Shown: positions 29,727-39,265 of the stretch, piece by piece
Numbering within the stretch: position 1 is the stretch's first letter
Layout: each line of letters opens with the position of its first letter
Assembly (NCBI RefSeq): GCF_021631985.1
Contig: NZ_CP070225.1
Coordinates: 62,001 to 126,000 of the forward strand
Direction: 5' to 3'
Length of the DNA stretch: 64,000 bases
Origin: Sandaracinus amylolyticus
Lineage (GTDB): Bacteria; Myxococcota_A; Polyangia; Polyangiales; Sandaracinaceae
Made by a program: the position numbers and the translations under genes
The notes under the pieces: model-generated
Seen by the model: only the letters and a program-made list of their open reading frames with translations
Databases searched by the model: none
Told to the model about the DNA's origin: nothing

Positions 29727-30017
29727 ATGCGCTTCTCGATCATCACAGTGCTCGTGCTCTCGCTCGCGACCGCGTGCTCGAACCCGGTCGACGAGATCGA
29801 CGAGGGCGTCGACTGCGCGAACATCTGCGACCGCTACCGCGACTGCTACGACACCGACTACGACACCGGCGCGTGCCGCGATCGCTGCGACGACCTGGTC
29901 GACGGCGAGAACGGCGATCCCCACGCCGCCGACGCGTGCGACGCATGCCTCGACGACCGCTCGTGCATCGACGCGACGTTCACGTGCGCGAGCGAGTGCG
30001 CCGGCATCATCCCCTGA
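29727..30017 (+). CDS. Small cysteine-rich lipoprotein
   Basis: A 96-residue protein from an ATG at 29727 with GGAGGA 7 nt upstream. The signal peptide ends LSLATAC (Cys17). The mature part of about 79 residues carries ten further Cys, spaced CANIC, RDC, GACRDRC, ACDAC, SC, TC and EC, enough for five disulfides. It is also strongly acidic. The pattern resembles small disulfide-stabilised surface proteins common in myxobacteria; no function is known. It is immediately followed by two tandem copies of the family A repeat. Confidence 0.8.
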   Translation: MRFSIITVLVLSLATACSNPVDEIDEGVDCANICDRYRDCYDTDYDTGACRDRCDDLVDGENGDPHAADACDACLDDRSCIDATFTCASECAGIIP

Positions 30018-30030
30018 TTCGAAGATCGTC

Positions 30031-30201
30031 GAAACATCGGCTCGCCCGCCGGTCCCTACCGTGCGCGCGCTTCGCGCGCTCCCGTCCGGGACCTGCGGGA
30101 CGAGCACTCCAGCAAGGACTGCGAAAATCGGCTCGCCCGCGGGTCCCTACCGTGCGCGCGCTTCGCGCGCTCCCGTCCGGGACCTGCGGGACGAGCACTC
30201 C
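30031..30201. repeat. Two tandem copies of structured repeat family A
   Basis: Two nearly identical copies with a 91-bp period, between convergent genes. Each has outer arms GCTCGCCCGC and GCGGGACGAGC, a middle stem GGTCCC / GGGACC, and an inner hairpin GCGCGC-TTC-GCGCGC. The middle and inner stems differ from those at 10522-10614 on both sides, keeping pairing. Confidence 0.85.
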
Positions 30202-30210
30202 GGCAACGAC

Positions 30211-31122
30211 TCACTCCACGGTCAGCTCGACCGGCGCGCCCCACAGCGCGCCGCGAGGACCGGCGACGATGCGCGTGATGCTCGCCTCGCCGGTCCCGCG
30301 CTCGCGCCCCAGCCCGACGCGCACCGCACGCTCGACGCACGCTCGCAGCGCGGCTGGTCCGCTCGAGGACACGGCGACGCCAGCCGCGCTGCGCTGGATC
30401 GCGACCCGCACCGCGACCGGTCGCCACCGCGCATCGATCTCGGGCTGGAGGCACGCGCCCGCGCGCCGTACGGCGAGACGTGCGCTCGGGTCGTCGCCGC
30501 GCTGCGGCTCGACCGCGACCGAGACCTGCGCGAGCGGGCTCGCGAGCTCCGCCAGCATCTCGATCGCCGCGCGCGTCAGGTGCTCGCGGCGGGCGCCCAC
30601 CGCGCGCTCGACGAGACGGCCGAGCGCGATCACGACCTGCTCGAGCGACCACTCCATGCCGTGCTCGGCGAGCGCGCGCGCCGGCTCGAGCGCGTCGCCG
30701 GTCAGGCGCGATGCCGCGGCCCTGCGCGCGACGGCATCGCGCATCGGCGGCGCCTCGCGGAGCGCTGCGGCGTCGTGGGGGCGGCCCTCCGCGTCGAGGA
30801 TCTCCGCAGCGAAGAAGCGCACCGCGCGATCGATCGCGACCTCGCGGATGCGATCGAGGCTCGGGCACCGCCGCGCGCTGCCGAAGCCCGTCGAGCCGCG
30901 CCTCGCGATGACGCCGCAGCGCGGGTGCACGCGTGCTGCGAGCCACACGCGCTCCTCCGGAGACATCCACGCCGCGAGCGATGCCCGGAAGAGCGCGACG
31001 TGCGCATCCTCCTCCGGCGCCGGCGGCTGCCACCCAGGAGGCACCACGTCCGCACGCCCGTGCCCGGGCGCGATCACGATCGCGAGGGCGACCACGGCGA
31101 GGGCGCGACGCACGTCCGGCAT
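30211..31122 (-). CDS. Exported protein of unknown function
   Basis: A 303-residue protein. The ATG at 31122 gives a signal peptide MPDVRRALAVVALAIVIAPG ending near GRADVV, with an AxA-like site and no lipobox Cys. The mature region is helix-rich in its first half (HVALFRASLAAWMSPEERVW, DAVARRAAASRLTGDALEP) and beta-rich in its last 90 residues (VAVRVAIQRSAAGVAVSSSG), a part that resembles the C-terminal TonB/AgmX-like domain only loosely. No family assigned. A GTG at 31131 is an alternative start. Confidence 0.72.
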   Translation of the reverse strand: MPDVRRALAVVALAIVIAPGHGRADVVPPGWQPPAPEEDAHVALFRASLAAWMSPEERVWLAARVHPRCGVIARRGSTGFGSARRCPSLDRIREVAIDRAVRFFAAEILDAEGRPHDAAALREAPPMRDAVARRAAASRLTGDALEPARALAEHGMEWSLEQVVIALGRLVERAVGARREHLTRAAIEMLAELASPLAQVSVAVEPQRGDDPSARLAVRRAGACLQPEIDARWRPVAVRVAIQRSAAGVAVSSSGPAALRACVERAVRVGLGRERGTGEASITRIVAGPRGALWGAPVELTVE

Positions 31123-31147
31123 ACGCGCCACCCGTCGTGCTCCTGCC

Positions 31148-32561
31148 TCACAACATCGGTGAGAAGAGCCGCGCCGTCGCTTCGCCCAGCCGCTGCACGA
31201 GCGGCTCGCGATCGAGCTGCCGTGCCTTCACCTCGCGGCATTCCGCGAGGTCGTCCTCGAACACCGCGGCGAGACGCTGCGCGAACTGCCCTCCGTACAC
31301 CGCCGCGCAGACCTCGAAGTTCAGCCGGAAGCTGCGGTTGTCCATGTTCGCGCTGCCGGCGATCGCGAGGTCGCGATCGATCACGATCGTCTTCGCGTGC
31401 ACGAAGCGCGGCAGGTACTCGTAGATGCGCACGCCCGCCGCGAGCAGCTCCGGGAAGTACGAGCGCGCCGCGAGATCGACGAGCATCGAGTCGCCCGCCG
31501 CGGGCACGATCACCTTCACGTCGATGCCGCGCATCGCCGCGGTCACGAGCGCGCTCACGATCGGCTCGTCGGGCACGAAGTACGGCGTCGTGATCAGCAC
31601 TCGCTCGTGCGCCGACGCGATCGCCGCGAACATGAGCTTGTGGATCGCGTAGACGTCGGCGTCGGGCCCCGACGCGACGATCTGCACGAGCTCCTCGCCG
31701 CGCGCCGTCGCGCGCTTCAGGTACTCGGGCCCGTTGGGCGTCTCACCACACGCGTAGCTCCAGTCCTCGATGAACACGCGCTGCAGCGCGCGCACCGCCG
31801 AGCCCTCGATGCGCATGTGCGTGTCGCGCCACGCGCGATCGCCGTGGAACTCCGAGGTCTGCTCGTCGCTGATGTTCATCCCGCCGGTGAACCCGACGAC
31901 TCCGTCGCACACCACGATCTTCCGGTGCGTGCGGAAGTTCGTGTAGCGCGGCCGCAGGCGCGTGAGCGACACCGGGTTGAACCACGCGATCTTCCCGCCC
32001 GCTTCGACCAGCGGCGCGAGGAAGCGCGACGTCGTCGAGTACGCGCCGATCCAGTCGAGCAGGAGCCGCACCTCGACGCCCTGCTTCGCCTTCGCGACGA
32101 GCGCGTCGCGGAAGCGCGCCCCCGATGCGATCGGGGTACCAGATGTAGTAGCTGATGTGGACGTGGTGCTTCGCGGCGGCGATCGCCTCGAGCTGTGCCG
32201 CGAGGCAGTCCTGCCCTTCGGTGTAGAGGTCGACGCGCTCGGCGCGCAGCGGCGCTGCTTCACCGGCCTGCACCGCGAGCTTCGCGAGCTCGCCGCGGCT
32301 CTTGTCGTCGGCCTCGTCGTCGATCGCGGCGATCGCCGCGTCGACGAGCTTCTGCGCCTGCGCGCGCTTGAGCTTGCGTCGCGTCAGCCGGCGCGGGCCG
32401 AGGAAGTAGTAGACGACGATGCCGACCGCCGGCAGCCACGCGAGCGTGAGGATCCACGCGATGGTGGCGACCGGCGGACGGCGCTCGAGGACGATCCACG
32501 CGGAGAGCCCCGCGACCCAGACGATCTCGAGGATCGTGAAGACCGTCCAGAACCAGCTCAA
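31148..32561 (-). pseudogene. cls: Cardiolipin synthase with a one-base frameshift
   Basis: Two overlapping frames together encode a complete cardiolipin synthase of about 470 residues. The first (from a TTG at 32561) gives two N-terminal membrane helices and the PLDNc region up to YYIWYPDRIG. The second continues ARFRDALVAKAKQGVEVRL and carries both HKD motifs, HRKIVVCD and HAKTIVID, with the following SANMDNRSFRLNFE. The break falls in a run of five C at 32119-32123; four C would restore one frame. Cls makes cardiolipin from two phosphatidylglycerols in the inner membrane. Apart from the extra base the gene looks intact, so a sequencing error or very recent mutation is likely. It starts 4 bp after the FKBP stop. 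Confidence 0.88.
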
Positions 32562-32565
32562 CGCG

Positions 32566-32886
32566 TCAATCCACGCTCAGCAGCTCGACCTCGAACACCA
32601 GCGTCGAGTCGGGCGGGATCACCGGCGGGAAGCCGCGCTTGCCGTATCCCATCTCCGGCGGGATCACGAGCTTGCGCTGGCCGCCCTCGCGCATGCCCGC
32701 GACGCCCTCGTCCCAGCCCTTGATGACCTGTCCGCGCCCCAGCACGAAGTCGAAGGGCTCGTCGCGATCGCGCGAGCTGTCGAACTTCTGGCCGTTCGTC
32801 AGTGTGCCGACGTAGTGCACGGTGACGCGCTTGCCCGAGGTCGCTTCGGCCCCGGTCCCCACCACGAGATCCGTCTTCTGCAACAT
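32566..32886 (-). CDS. FKBP-type peptidyl-prolyl isomerase
   Basis: A 106-residue cytoplasmic protein that is a single FKBP domain: [51 protein letters not shown] and [10 protein letters not shown] are the classic FK506-binding strands and the proline-isomerase active-site residues (Tyr, Phe, Asp, Trp). It catalyses cis-trans isomerisation of prolyl bonds in folding. The ATG at 32886 gives a standard compact length; the open frame beyond it is not FKBP-like. Probable first gene of an operon with the cardiolipin synthase, unrelated by function. Confidence 0.95.
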   Translation of the reverse strand: MLQKTDLVVGTGAEATSGKRVTVHYVGTLTNGQKFDSSRDRDEPFDFVLGRGQVIKGWDEGVAGMREGGQRKLVIPPEMGYGKRGFPPVIPPDSTLVFEVELLSVD

Positions 32887-32914
32887 GGGCCGGGGTGTAC
32901 ACGCCTTCGCGCGA

Positions 32915-32930
32915 CGCGGGAAGTCCCGCG
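32915..32930. promoter_or_regulatory. Palindrome in the FKBP/dprA divergent region
   Basis: CGCGGGA-AG-TCCCGCG lies 29 bp upstream of the FKBP start in the 149-bp gap to dprA. A possible operator or simple GC-rich inverted repeat. Confidence 0.3.
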
Positions 32931-33035
32931 CAGATTCCGGGAACGCAGCGTCGCGCCCTGGTGTCGCGAGCGCGCGGTCCGCGAGCGTCAGATTTCCGAC
33001 GCAACGCGCGACTGCTCGCATCGATACGAGCGCCC

Positions 33036-33926
33036 GTGCGTACCCACGACCTCTCCCATCACGCGTTCGACTTCCTTCCTTCCGACCCCGCGTGGCCCGC
33101 GTGCCTCGAGGAGCTTCCCGACCCCCCGGCGAAGCTCCGCGTGGCAGGCGAGCTGCCCTTCCTCGACCGCGCCGTCGCGATCGTCGGCACACGCCGCGCG
33201 AGCGACGACGCGCTCGAGATCGCGCGACGCATGGCCCGCGACCTCGCCGCGGCCGGCTTCGTCGTCGTCTCCGGTGGCGCCGAGGGCATCGACGCCGCCG
33301 CCCATCACGGCGCGCTCGAGGGCGACGGCCGCAGCATCGCGGTGCTCGCGTCCGGCCTCTCGCGCCCCTATCCGCGCGGCCACGCGTCGCTCTTCGAGCG
33401 CATCGCAGCGTCGGGCGCGGTGATCACCGAGGCCGCGCACGAAGACGAGCCGCGCGCCCACACGTTCCTCTCGCGAAATCGTCTGATCGCCGCGCTCTCG
33501 CGCGCGGTGATCGTCGTGCAGGCGCCGGCGCGCTCGGGCGCCCTCTCCACCGCCGGCCACGCGCGGATCTCGGGCCGCCCGCTCTTCGCGGTGCCGTGGG
33601 CGGTCGACGACGTTCGTGGCGAAGGCGGGGTCGCGCTCCTCGCGCGGAGCCATGCCCGCGCATGCCGCAACGCCGACGACGTGATCGAGGCGATCACCGG
33701 GGAGCGCGTGACCCGTCCGCGCCGCGCCGCGCGCGCCCCGCGCACCCGCCTCGACGACGATCAGAAAGTCGTGATCGAGGCGCTGCGCTCGCGTCCCTCG
33801 CACGTCGACGATCTCGTGCGGACGACGGGGCTCCCCGCGTCGCGCGTGCAGACGACGCTCACGACCCTGATGCTGCTCGGCCTCGCGGCGCCCGACGAGC
33901 GAGGCGCGTTCCGGCGCATGCGCTGA
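33036..33926 (+). CDS. dprA: DNA-processing protein DprA
   Basis: A 296-residue cytoplasmic protein of the DprA/Smf family, which binds incoming single-stranded DNA and loads RecA during natural transformation. The Rossmann-like core is complete: [75 protein letters not shown] and [12 protein letters not shown]-terminal winged-helix-like region ([36 protein letters not shown]) matches the DprA WH domain. The GTG at 33036 was chosen because homology begins soon after; the frame is open to 32895. Confidence 0.93.
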   Translation: MRTHDLSHHAFDFLPSDPAWPACLEELPDPPAKLRVAGELPFLDRAVAIVGTRRASDDALEIARRMARDLAAAGFVVVSGGAEGIDAAAHHGALEGDGRSIAVLASGLSRPYPRGHASLFERIAASGAVITEAAHEDEPRAHTFLSRNRLIAALSRAVIVVQAPARSGALSTAGHARISGRPLFAVPWAVDDVRGEGGVALLARSHARACRNADDVIEAITGERVTRPRRAARAPRTRLDDDQKVVIEALRSRPSHVDDLVRTTGLPASRVQTTLTTLMLLGLAAPDERGAFRRMR

Positions 33927-33930
33927 TCGA

Positions 33931-34455
33931 TCAGGGCGCGCGGACGCCGTACGACGCCGTGTGCCGCGGCTCGCTCGACGCCTTCGCCCGTGCCGCGCCG
34001 GCTCGCTCCAGCGCGGAGCGCAGCACCGGCGACGACGTCACCAGCGCCGCGCGCAGCTCGTGCACGCAGCGCCCCCACTCGGTCGCGGTGTGGCGCGCGT
34101 CGGTGCCGCGTGCGCACCGATCGAACACCTCCACCGCACGCCGCAACGCGCTGGCGAGCGCGCGCTCCGAGGCGTCGAGCCGCTCGAGCGTGCGGCGCGC
34201 ACGCGCGATCTCCCGCGCGACCATCAGCTCGAGCGCTTCGAGCTCGAGCGCCAGCAGGTCGGAGTCCCAGCGCGGCGCCGCGTCGAGGACCTGATCGATC
34301 TCGTCCGTGAGCTCCGCGATGCGCCGCGCCGCACGTCGCGCGCGGACGGTCGCGAGGAGCGGGGTGAGCGCAGAGTCCACGCGCGCACGCAATGCAGGCG
34401 ACGCGCCGCGCGGGCGTGCCGCGCGATCCCCGGTCTCGTCCCCGGTCGCGAGCAT
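33931..34455 (-). CDS. Helical protein of unknown function
   Basis: A 174-residue ORF that would be almost entirely alpha-helical, with a coiled-coil-like centre (IAELTDEIDQVLDAAP, LLALELEALELMVAREIARA, TLERLDASERALASALRRA). No signal peptide. It faces dprA (4 bp between stops) and is divergent from trmFO. Codon third positions are GC-rich in this frame, which favours it over the frames on the other strand. No family recognised. Confidence 0.6.
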   Translation of the reverse strand: MLATGDETGDRAARPRGASPALRARVDSALTPLLATVRARRAARRIAELTDEIDQVLDAAPRWDSDLLALELEALELMVAREIARARRTLERLDASERALASALRRAVEVFDRCARGTDARHTATEWGRCVHELRAALVTSSPVLRSALERAGAARAKASSEPRHTASYGVRAP

Positions 34456-34522
34456 CGGAGCGGGGCGCTGCGCCGCATCCGTGTGGCGCCCGGGCCGGGC
34501 GGAATCGCGCCCTTTCGTCTGC

Positions 34523-34528
34523 TAGGGT
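34523..34528 (+). promoter_or_regulatory. -10-like hexamer TAGGGT, leaderless candidate
   Basis: TAGGGT ends 9 nt before the trmFO ATG at 34538. The identical hexamer is the -10 box of the much clearer hslV promoter at 43375-43402. Confidence 0.45.
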
Positions 34529-34537
34529 CCCCGGCCC

Positions 34538-35935
34538 ATGCCCGGAACGGTGACCATCGTCGGCGGCGGCCTCGCGGGATGCGAGTGCGCGTGGCAGCTC
34601 GCCGAGCGCGGCGTCGACGTCGTGCTGATCGAGCAGAAGCCCCTCGCGCGCACGCCTGCGCAGACCGGTGACGGGCTCGCCGAGCTCGTCTGCTCGAACT
34701 CGTTCCGCGGCGCTGCGCTCTCGAACGCCGTCGGCCTGCTCAAGGAAGAGATGCGCCGCGCGGGCTCGCTCGTGATGGCGTCGGGCGCCCTCGCGCAGGT
34801 GCCCGCAGGTGGTGCGTTCGCCGTCGATCGCGAGGTCTTCTCGCGCGAGATGACCCAGCGCGTCCACGCACACCCGCGCATCCGCGTGGAGCACGCGATC
34901 GTCGACCGCGTCCCCGACGCGCGCCCCCTCGTGCTCGCGACGGGACCGCTCACCGGTGAGTCGCTCGCGGCGGATCTCTCGCGCGTGATCGGCGGCGAGC
35001 ACCTCGCGTACTACGACGCGATCGCGCCCATCGTCTCGGCGGACTCGATCGACGAGAGCAAGACGTTCCGCGCGAGCCGCTACGACAAGGGCGGCGACGA
35101 CGCGTACCTCAACTGCCCGCTCACGAAGGACGAGTACGAGCGCTTCGTGCAGGCGGTGATCGACGCCGAGAAGGTCGCGCCGCGCGCATTCGAGGAGCCG
35201 AAGTACTTCGAAGGATGTCTTCCGCTCGAGGTCATGGCCGAGCGCGGCATGCGCACCCTCGCGTTCGGCCCGATGAAGCCGGTCGGGCTCACCGATCCGC
35301 GCACCGGGCGCTGGCCCTACGCCGTCGTGCAGCTGCGCGCCGAGGACGTCGACTTCAGCGCGTACAACCTCGTCGGGTTCCAGACGCGCATGAAGCACGC
35401 GGATCAGAAGCGCGTGTTCTCGATGATCCCGGGCCTCGAGAACGTCGAGATCGTCCGCTACGGCAGCGTGCACCGGAACACGTTCGTCGACTCGCCGCGC
35501 GTGCTCGACGACTCGCTCGCGCTGCGCGCGCTGCCGGGCGTGCACCTCGCCGGTCAGATCAGCGGCGTCGAGGGCTACGTCGAGAGCGCGGCGTGTGGCC
35601 TCGTGCTCGGCGTGCTGCTCGCGGGCGGCGCGCTTCCGCCGGAGACGACCGCGCTGGGATCGCTCTATCGCCACCTGCGTCGCGCGCCCGAGGGCAAGCA
35701 GTCGTTCCAGCCCTCGAACGTCGTCTTCTCGATGTTCCCGTCGCTCGGCGACGCGGCCGTGATCACGACGCCGACCGGCAAATTCAAGAAGCTCGGCAAG
35801 CGCGAGCGCGGCGAAGCGCTCGCGATGCGCGCGCTCGCCGATCTCGATGGCTGGCTCGATCAGGTGGGCGCGCGCGAGGTCCACGCGCGCGTCGCGCCGC
35901 GCGAGAGCGTCGCGATCGAAGCGAGCGCCGGATGA
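34538..35935 (+). CDS. trmFO: tRNA (uracil-5)-methyltransferase TrmFO, folate-dependent
   Basis: A 465-residue cytoplasmic flavoprotein that makes m5U54 in tRNA using methylenetetrahydrofolate. The FAD dinucleotide-binding start is [20 protein letters not shown]. The two Cys needed for catalysis are present: Cys52 in [11 protein letters not shown] and Cys227 in [15 protein letters not shown]. Other family segments are [50 protein letters not shown] and [12 protein letters not shown]. Length is normal. No Shine-Dalgarno is visible. The last codon overlaps the ATG of the next gene (ATGA), so the two are translationally coupled. Confidence 0.96.
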   Translation: MPGTVTIVGGGLAGCECAWQLAERGVDVVLIEQKPLARTPAQTGDGLAELVCSNSFRGAALSNAVGLLKEEMRRAGSLVMASGALAQVPAGGAFAVDREVFSREMTQRVHAHPRIRVEHAIVDRVPDARPLVLATGPLTGESLAADLSRVIGGEHLAYYDAIAPIVSADSIDESKTFRASRYDKGGDDAYLNCPLTKDEYERFVQAVIDAEKVAPRAFEEPKYFEGCLPLEVMAERGMRTLAFGPMKPVGLTDPRTGRWPYAVVQLRAEDVDFSAYNLVGFQTRMKHADQKRVFSMIPGLENVEIVRYGSVHRNTFVDSPRVLDDSLALRALPGVHLAGQISGVEGYVESAACGLVLGVLLAGGALPPETTALGSLYRHLRRAPEGKQSFQPSNVVFSMFPSLGDAAVITTPTGKFKKLGKRERGEALAMRALADLDGWLDQVGAREVHARVAPRESVAIEASAG

Positions 35936-36342
35936 CGAAGCGCCGCATCCCGATGCCGCCGCGCTGGCTGCTCTTCGTGCTCGGCATTCTTCCCGCGGTC
36001 CTCGCGATCGGGATCTTCGCGTTCATCGCGCGCTTCCAGCTCGCGCACGACGAGGCGCGTTGCCCCTTCGAAGAGCGCGAGACGCGCGATGTCGCATCGG
36101 GCCTCCGGGTGCGCGAGGACGCGCGCCGCTGTCTCCCCGAGATCGAAGAGCACCGCTGGCTCGTCCTTCGCGACGGGCACGAGCCCCTCGAGCTCGGTCG
36201 CTTCCCGCTCGAGGCCGAGCAGATCACGGCGGGGTTCCCCTGGAGCGCGAGCGTCGACGACGGACGCGCGGTGGTGACGGTCACGAACGAAGGGCGCGGT
36301 GACCTCGTGTTCCGCGAGCCCGATCTCTCTGCGCCGCACTGA
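35932..36342 (+). CDS. Single-pass membrane protein, function unknown
   Basis: A 136-residue protein whose ATG overlaps the trmFO stop (ATGA). A basic N-terminus ([11 protein letters not shown]) and one transmembrane helix at about 12-33 ([20 protein letters not shown]) are followed by an exported beta-rich domain with two Cys ([24 protein letters not shown]) that could pair. The end, [20 protein letters not shown], looks like a small Ig-type sheet. No family recognised. Coupling to trmFO may be incidental. Confidence 0.72.
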   Translation: MTKRRIPMPPRWLLFVLGILPAVLAIGIFAFIARFQLAHDEARCPFEERETRDVASGLRVREDARRCLPEIEEHRWLVLRDGHEPLELGRFPLEAEQITAGFPWSASVDDGRAVVTVTNEGRGDLVFREPDLSAPH

Positions 36343-36424
36343 TCCGGAGTGCACGTGGAGAAACGTTGCGTCGCACCGGCCGGTGCTGGCGACCGAGCGC
36401 CCTCAGACCCACAATCGCGCGGTC

Positions 36425-38050
36425 GTGCAGGGGCGTTCGGGAAGTGGTTTCTACGATCGGCTGATGACCCGGCTCGGGCTGGGCACGGTCGACTTCGCGA
36501 TCTCGCAGGATCGTGATCTCACGCAGCGTCGACTCGCGCTCTTCCTCGCGCTGGTCGGTGGGCTCGAGGTCACGCTGTGGGTGCTGCAGGCGAGCGTCCT
36601 CGCGGTGTTCGACACGGCGCGCCTCTCGTGGATGCTGCAGCACTACGTCGCGTACCTGCACCTCGTGCTCGGTTGCTCGCTGCTCGGGCTCTCGCGCCTC
36701 GTGCGGTCGCGGCCGTGGCGATACGAGTCGCTGCAGCTCTTCGACGCGGGTGTGGTGGTCGGCCTCGGCGTGGTGTTCGGCAGCTTGCCGAGCCTCGGCC
36801 AGGCCCAGTGGCGCCCCGAGCTCGCGGGCTTGCTCGCGATCAGCTTCCTGCTCTTCGTGCGCAGCGCGATCGTGCCGAGCGACACCACGCGCACCGGCGT
36901 GCTGGGTGTGATCGTCTGCATCCCGATCGTGCTCAGCACGTACCTCGTCCACACCCAGCCCGGTCGACCCGCGGACTGGCCGCCGCCCGCGCTCTTCGTC
37001 GCGGGGACGCTCGTGTGGGCGTTCGCCGCGATCAAGGCGAGCAGCGTCGTCTCGCACGTCATCTACGGCCTGCACCGTCAGGTGCGTGAGGCGCTCACGC
37101 TCGGGCAGTACACGCTCGAGGAGAAGATCGGCGAGGGCGGGATGGGCGTCGTCTACCGCGCACGCCACGCGCTGATGCGCCGCCCCACCGCGATCAAGCT
37201 GCTGCGCGCCGAGCGTGGCCCGCAGGCGATCGCGCGCTTCGAGCGCGAGGTGCAGATGACGAGCCGTCTGACGCACCCCAACACGATCGCGATCTACGAC
37301 TACGGCCACACGCCGGACGGCATCTTCTATTACGTGATGGAGCACCTCGACGGCTTCGACCTCGAGCACGTCGTGCGCGCCGAGGGCCCGATGCATCCGG
37401 GGCGCGTGGTGCACGTGCTGCGTCAGGCCGCGGAAGCGCTCGGCGAAGCGCACGCGCTCGGGCTGATCCACCGCGACGTGAAGCCGGGCAATCTCCTGCT
37501 CTGCGAGCGCGGCGGACGACCCGACTTCGTGAAGGTGCTCGACTTCGGTCTGGTGCGCGAGATCGACGGCGGTGCGCCCGCGTTCAGCCAGACCGAGGCG
37601 CTGCAGGGAACGCCGCTCTACATGTCGCCCGAGCAGATCCGCGAGCCCCACGCGATCGACGGGCGCAGCGACGTCTACTCGCTGGGCGCGGTCGCGTACT
37701 TCCTGCTCACCGGCGAGCCGGTCTTCGAGGGCAAGAACGTGGTGGAGGTCTGTGGCCACCACCTGCACTCGCATCCGGTGCGCCCTTCGGTGCGCGTCGG
37801 TCGCCCCCTCCCCGAGAAGCTCGAGGCGCTGGTGATGCGCTGCCTCGAGAAGGATCCCGCCGCGCGCCCGTCGAGCGCGGCCGCGCTCATCGAGCTGCTC
37901 GAGGCGTGCGATGTGCCGGAGTGGACCGATGCGGATGCGCGCCAGTGGTGGCGCGAGCGCGCACCCGAGCTTCGTCGCTCCTCGAGCGAGCGTCACAGCG
38001 CGCGCCCCGTCACGCTCGCAGTGGATCTCGACAAGCGCAACGCTGCCTGA
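36425..38050 (+). CDS. Membrane Ser/Thr protein kinase with N-terminal multi-helix domain
   Basis: About 541 residues. The N-terminal approximately 210 residues hold six hydrophobic segments (LALFLALVGGLEVTLWVLQA, ELAGLLAISFLLFVR, GVLGVIVCIPIVLSTYLV among them). A complete Hanks-type kinase domain follows: glycine loop KIGEGGMGVVYRA, Lys258 in TAIKLL, catalytic loop HRDVKPGN, DFG, TPLYMSPEQIRE and GRSDVYSLG. Most bacterial receptor kinases have the kinase first and the membrane part last; here the order is reversed, suggesting sensing within the membrane. The start is uncertain: GTG at 36425 is chosen, an ATG at 36464 is later, and the frame is open from 36299. A perfect 14-bp palindrome GCACCGGCCGGTGC is at 36373-36386. 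Confidence 0.9.
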   Translation: MQGRSGSGFYDRLMTRLGLGTVDFAISQDRDLTQRRLALFLALVGGLEVTLWVLQASVLAVFDTARLSWMLQHYVAYLHLVLGCSLLGLSRLVRSRPWRYESLQLFDAGVVVGLGVVFGSLPSLGQAQWRPELAGLLAISFLLFVRSAIVPSDTTRTGVLGVIVCIPIVLSTYLVHTQPGRPADWPPPALFVAGTLVWAFAAIKASSVVSHVIYGLHRQVREALTLGQYTLEEKIGEGGMGVVYRARHALMRRPTAIKLLRAERGPQAIARFEREVQMTSRLTHPNTIAIYDYGHTPDGIFYYVMEHLDGFDLEHVVRAEGPMHPGRVVHVLRQAAEALGEAHALGLIHRDVKPGNLLLCERGGRPDFVKVLDFGLVREIDGGAPAFSQTEALQGTPLYMSPEQIREPHAIDGRSDVYSLGAVAYFLLTGEPVFEGKNVVEVCGHHLHSHPVRPSVRVGRPLPEKLEALVMRCLEKDPAARPSSAAALIELLEACDVPEWTDADARQWWRERAPELRRSSSERHSARPVTLAVDLDKRNAA

Positions 38051-38165
38051 CGTGTGACGCGGGCGTCGCACGTCGGTGCCACCGCCCGTTCACGCACGTC
38101 GGCGCGAGGTGTGCGATTCGCTGCGTTTCCTGCGCGGCACGCGCGCTGCTCCGAGCGCGGGTGTC

Positions 38166-38693
38166 ATGTCTCCTCGATCTCGTTTCCTCGCCGCGTTCGG
38201 TCTCGTCTTCGCGCTCTCGTGCGCGGCACCATTCGTCTCGCCTCCGCGCGCGTCCGCCGACGGCCCTCTGGTCCTCGGGTTCTCCGGTGAAGGCGGCGGC
38301 TTCGTCACCGACCCACAGAGCGCGATGGGCGGCCTCGCGCTGCGCCTCGGCGTGCGCCCGATCCCGCTGCTCTCGATCTACCTGCAGAGCCACGGTCTGA
38401 TCGGCGCGCTCACCGCCGGACCGGAGAGCGGCAGCGCGCAGGGCGTGCTGTGGAACACCGCGATGCTCGGCGTGCACTTCGGGCCGCTGCACCTCGCGTT
38501 CGGTCCCTCGCTCGACTTCGCGTGGGGCTGCGACACGCAGGAGGGCTGCGTTGACGGCGACTTGCTCTTCGGCCTCGACGGGCGCGTCGCGCTCCACTTC
38601 GGAAGCCTGGTGCTCTCCGCCGACGTCCATCCGACGTGGATCGACGACGACATCGTCGTCGGTCTGGTCGGCGGCCTGGGCTGGCAGCTCTAA
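38166..38693 (+). CDS. Probable small outer-membrane or exported beta-barrel-like protein
   Basis: A 175-residue protein from an ATG at 38166. The signal peptide (MSPRSRFLAAFGLVFALSC) could end at a lipobox Cys19 or be cut after ASA at about 33. The mature part alternates hydrophobic and polar residues in strands (LGVRPIPLLSIYLQSHGLIG, HFGPLHLAFGPSLDFAWGC, RVALHFGSLVLSADVHPTW) and ends in an aromatic-hydrophobic pattern WQL, all typical of a small beta-barrel. One Cys pair (GCDTQEGC) may form a disulfide. Convergent with the next gene; their stop codons overlap by 4 bp. Confidence 0.72.
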   Translation: MSPRSRFLAAFGLVFALSCAAPFVSPPRASADGPLVLGFSGEGGGFVTDPQSAMGGLALRLGVRPIPLLSIYLQSHGLIGALTAGPESGSAQGVLWNTAMLGVHFGPLHLAFGPSLDFAWGCDTQEGCVDGDLLFGLDGRVALHFGSLVLSADVHPTWIDDDIVVGLVGGLGWQL

Positions 38694-39250
38694 GAGGCAG
38701 GGAACGACGGCGCCCAGGGCTCGTTCGCGAGCCCGGCGCCGTTCGCGACGCACGCGATCGTGCGGTACCAGCCCGCGAGCACGAGGAGCTCGACGATCTG
38801 CTCCGGGCTCCACGCGTCGGCGAGCTCCGCGCGCAACGCGTCGTCGAGGGTGGCGTGCTCGTGGAGCGCATCGACCGCCCGCACGAGCAGGCGATCACGC
38901 GGTGCGAGGTCGTCGATCGCACCGCGCACGGTCGCGCGCACCGTTGCTTCGTCGAGCCCGACGCGCGACGCGAAGAACGCGACGTGCACGCCCCACTCGT
39001 ACTCGCAGCGCGCGCGGGCCGTCGCACGCAGGATCACGATCTCGCGATCCCGCGGCGCGAGCGTCGCTCCACGCGCACCGAGCAGGACGCGCGCGAACGG
39101 GCGCATCACCTCCATCAGCGCCGGGTGGTGCGCGAAGAATCGGAAGAGCGCGAGCGGCGGGACCGGCGCGCCGCGCGGCATCATCTCGGTGAGCGCGGCT
39201 TCGATCTCGGGCGCGTGAGGGGGCGAGAGCGGAGCGGGGAAGCGCGACAT
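38690..39250 (-). CDS. Carboxymuconolactone decarboxylase / AhpD-like protein
   Basis: A 186-residue cytoplasmic all-helical protein. FRFFAHHPALMEVMRPF and DREIVILRATARARCEYEW followed by GVHVAFF form the CMD core; the Cys-x-x-Glu-x-x-x-His pattern is present while the CxxC of true AhpD peroxidase reductases is not. Such proteins are often part of oxidative or electrophile stress responses. Two 21-bp operators of the kind expected for an HxlR regulator sit 16-70 bp upstream of its start, and a matching third operator overlaps the start of the HxlR gene at 39883, so it is probably a target of that regulator. Confidence 0.87.
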   Translation of the reverse strand: MSRFPAPLSPPHAPEIEAALTEMMPRGAPVPPLALFRFFAHHPALMEVMRPFARVLLGARGATLAPRDREIVILRATARARCEYEWGVHVAFFASRVGLDEATVRATVRGAIDDLAPRDRLLVRAVDALHEHATLDDALRAELADAWSPEQIVELLVLAGWYRTIACVANGAGLANEPWAPSFPAS

Positions 39251-39265
39251 GGCTCGTCCTCCGTG

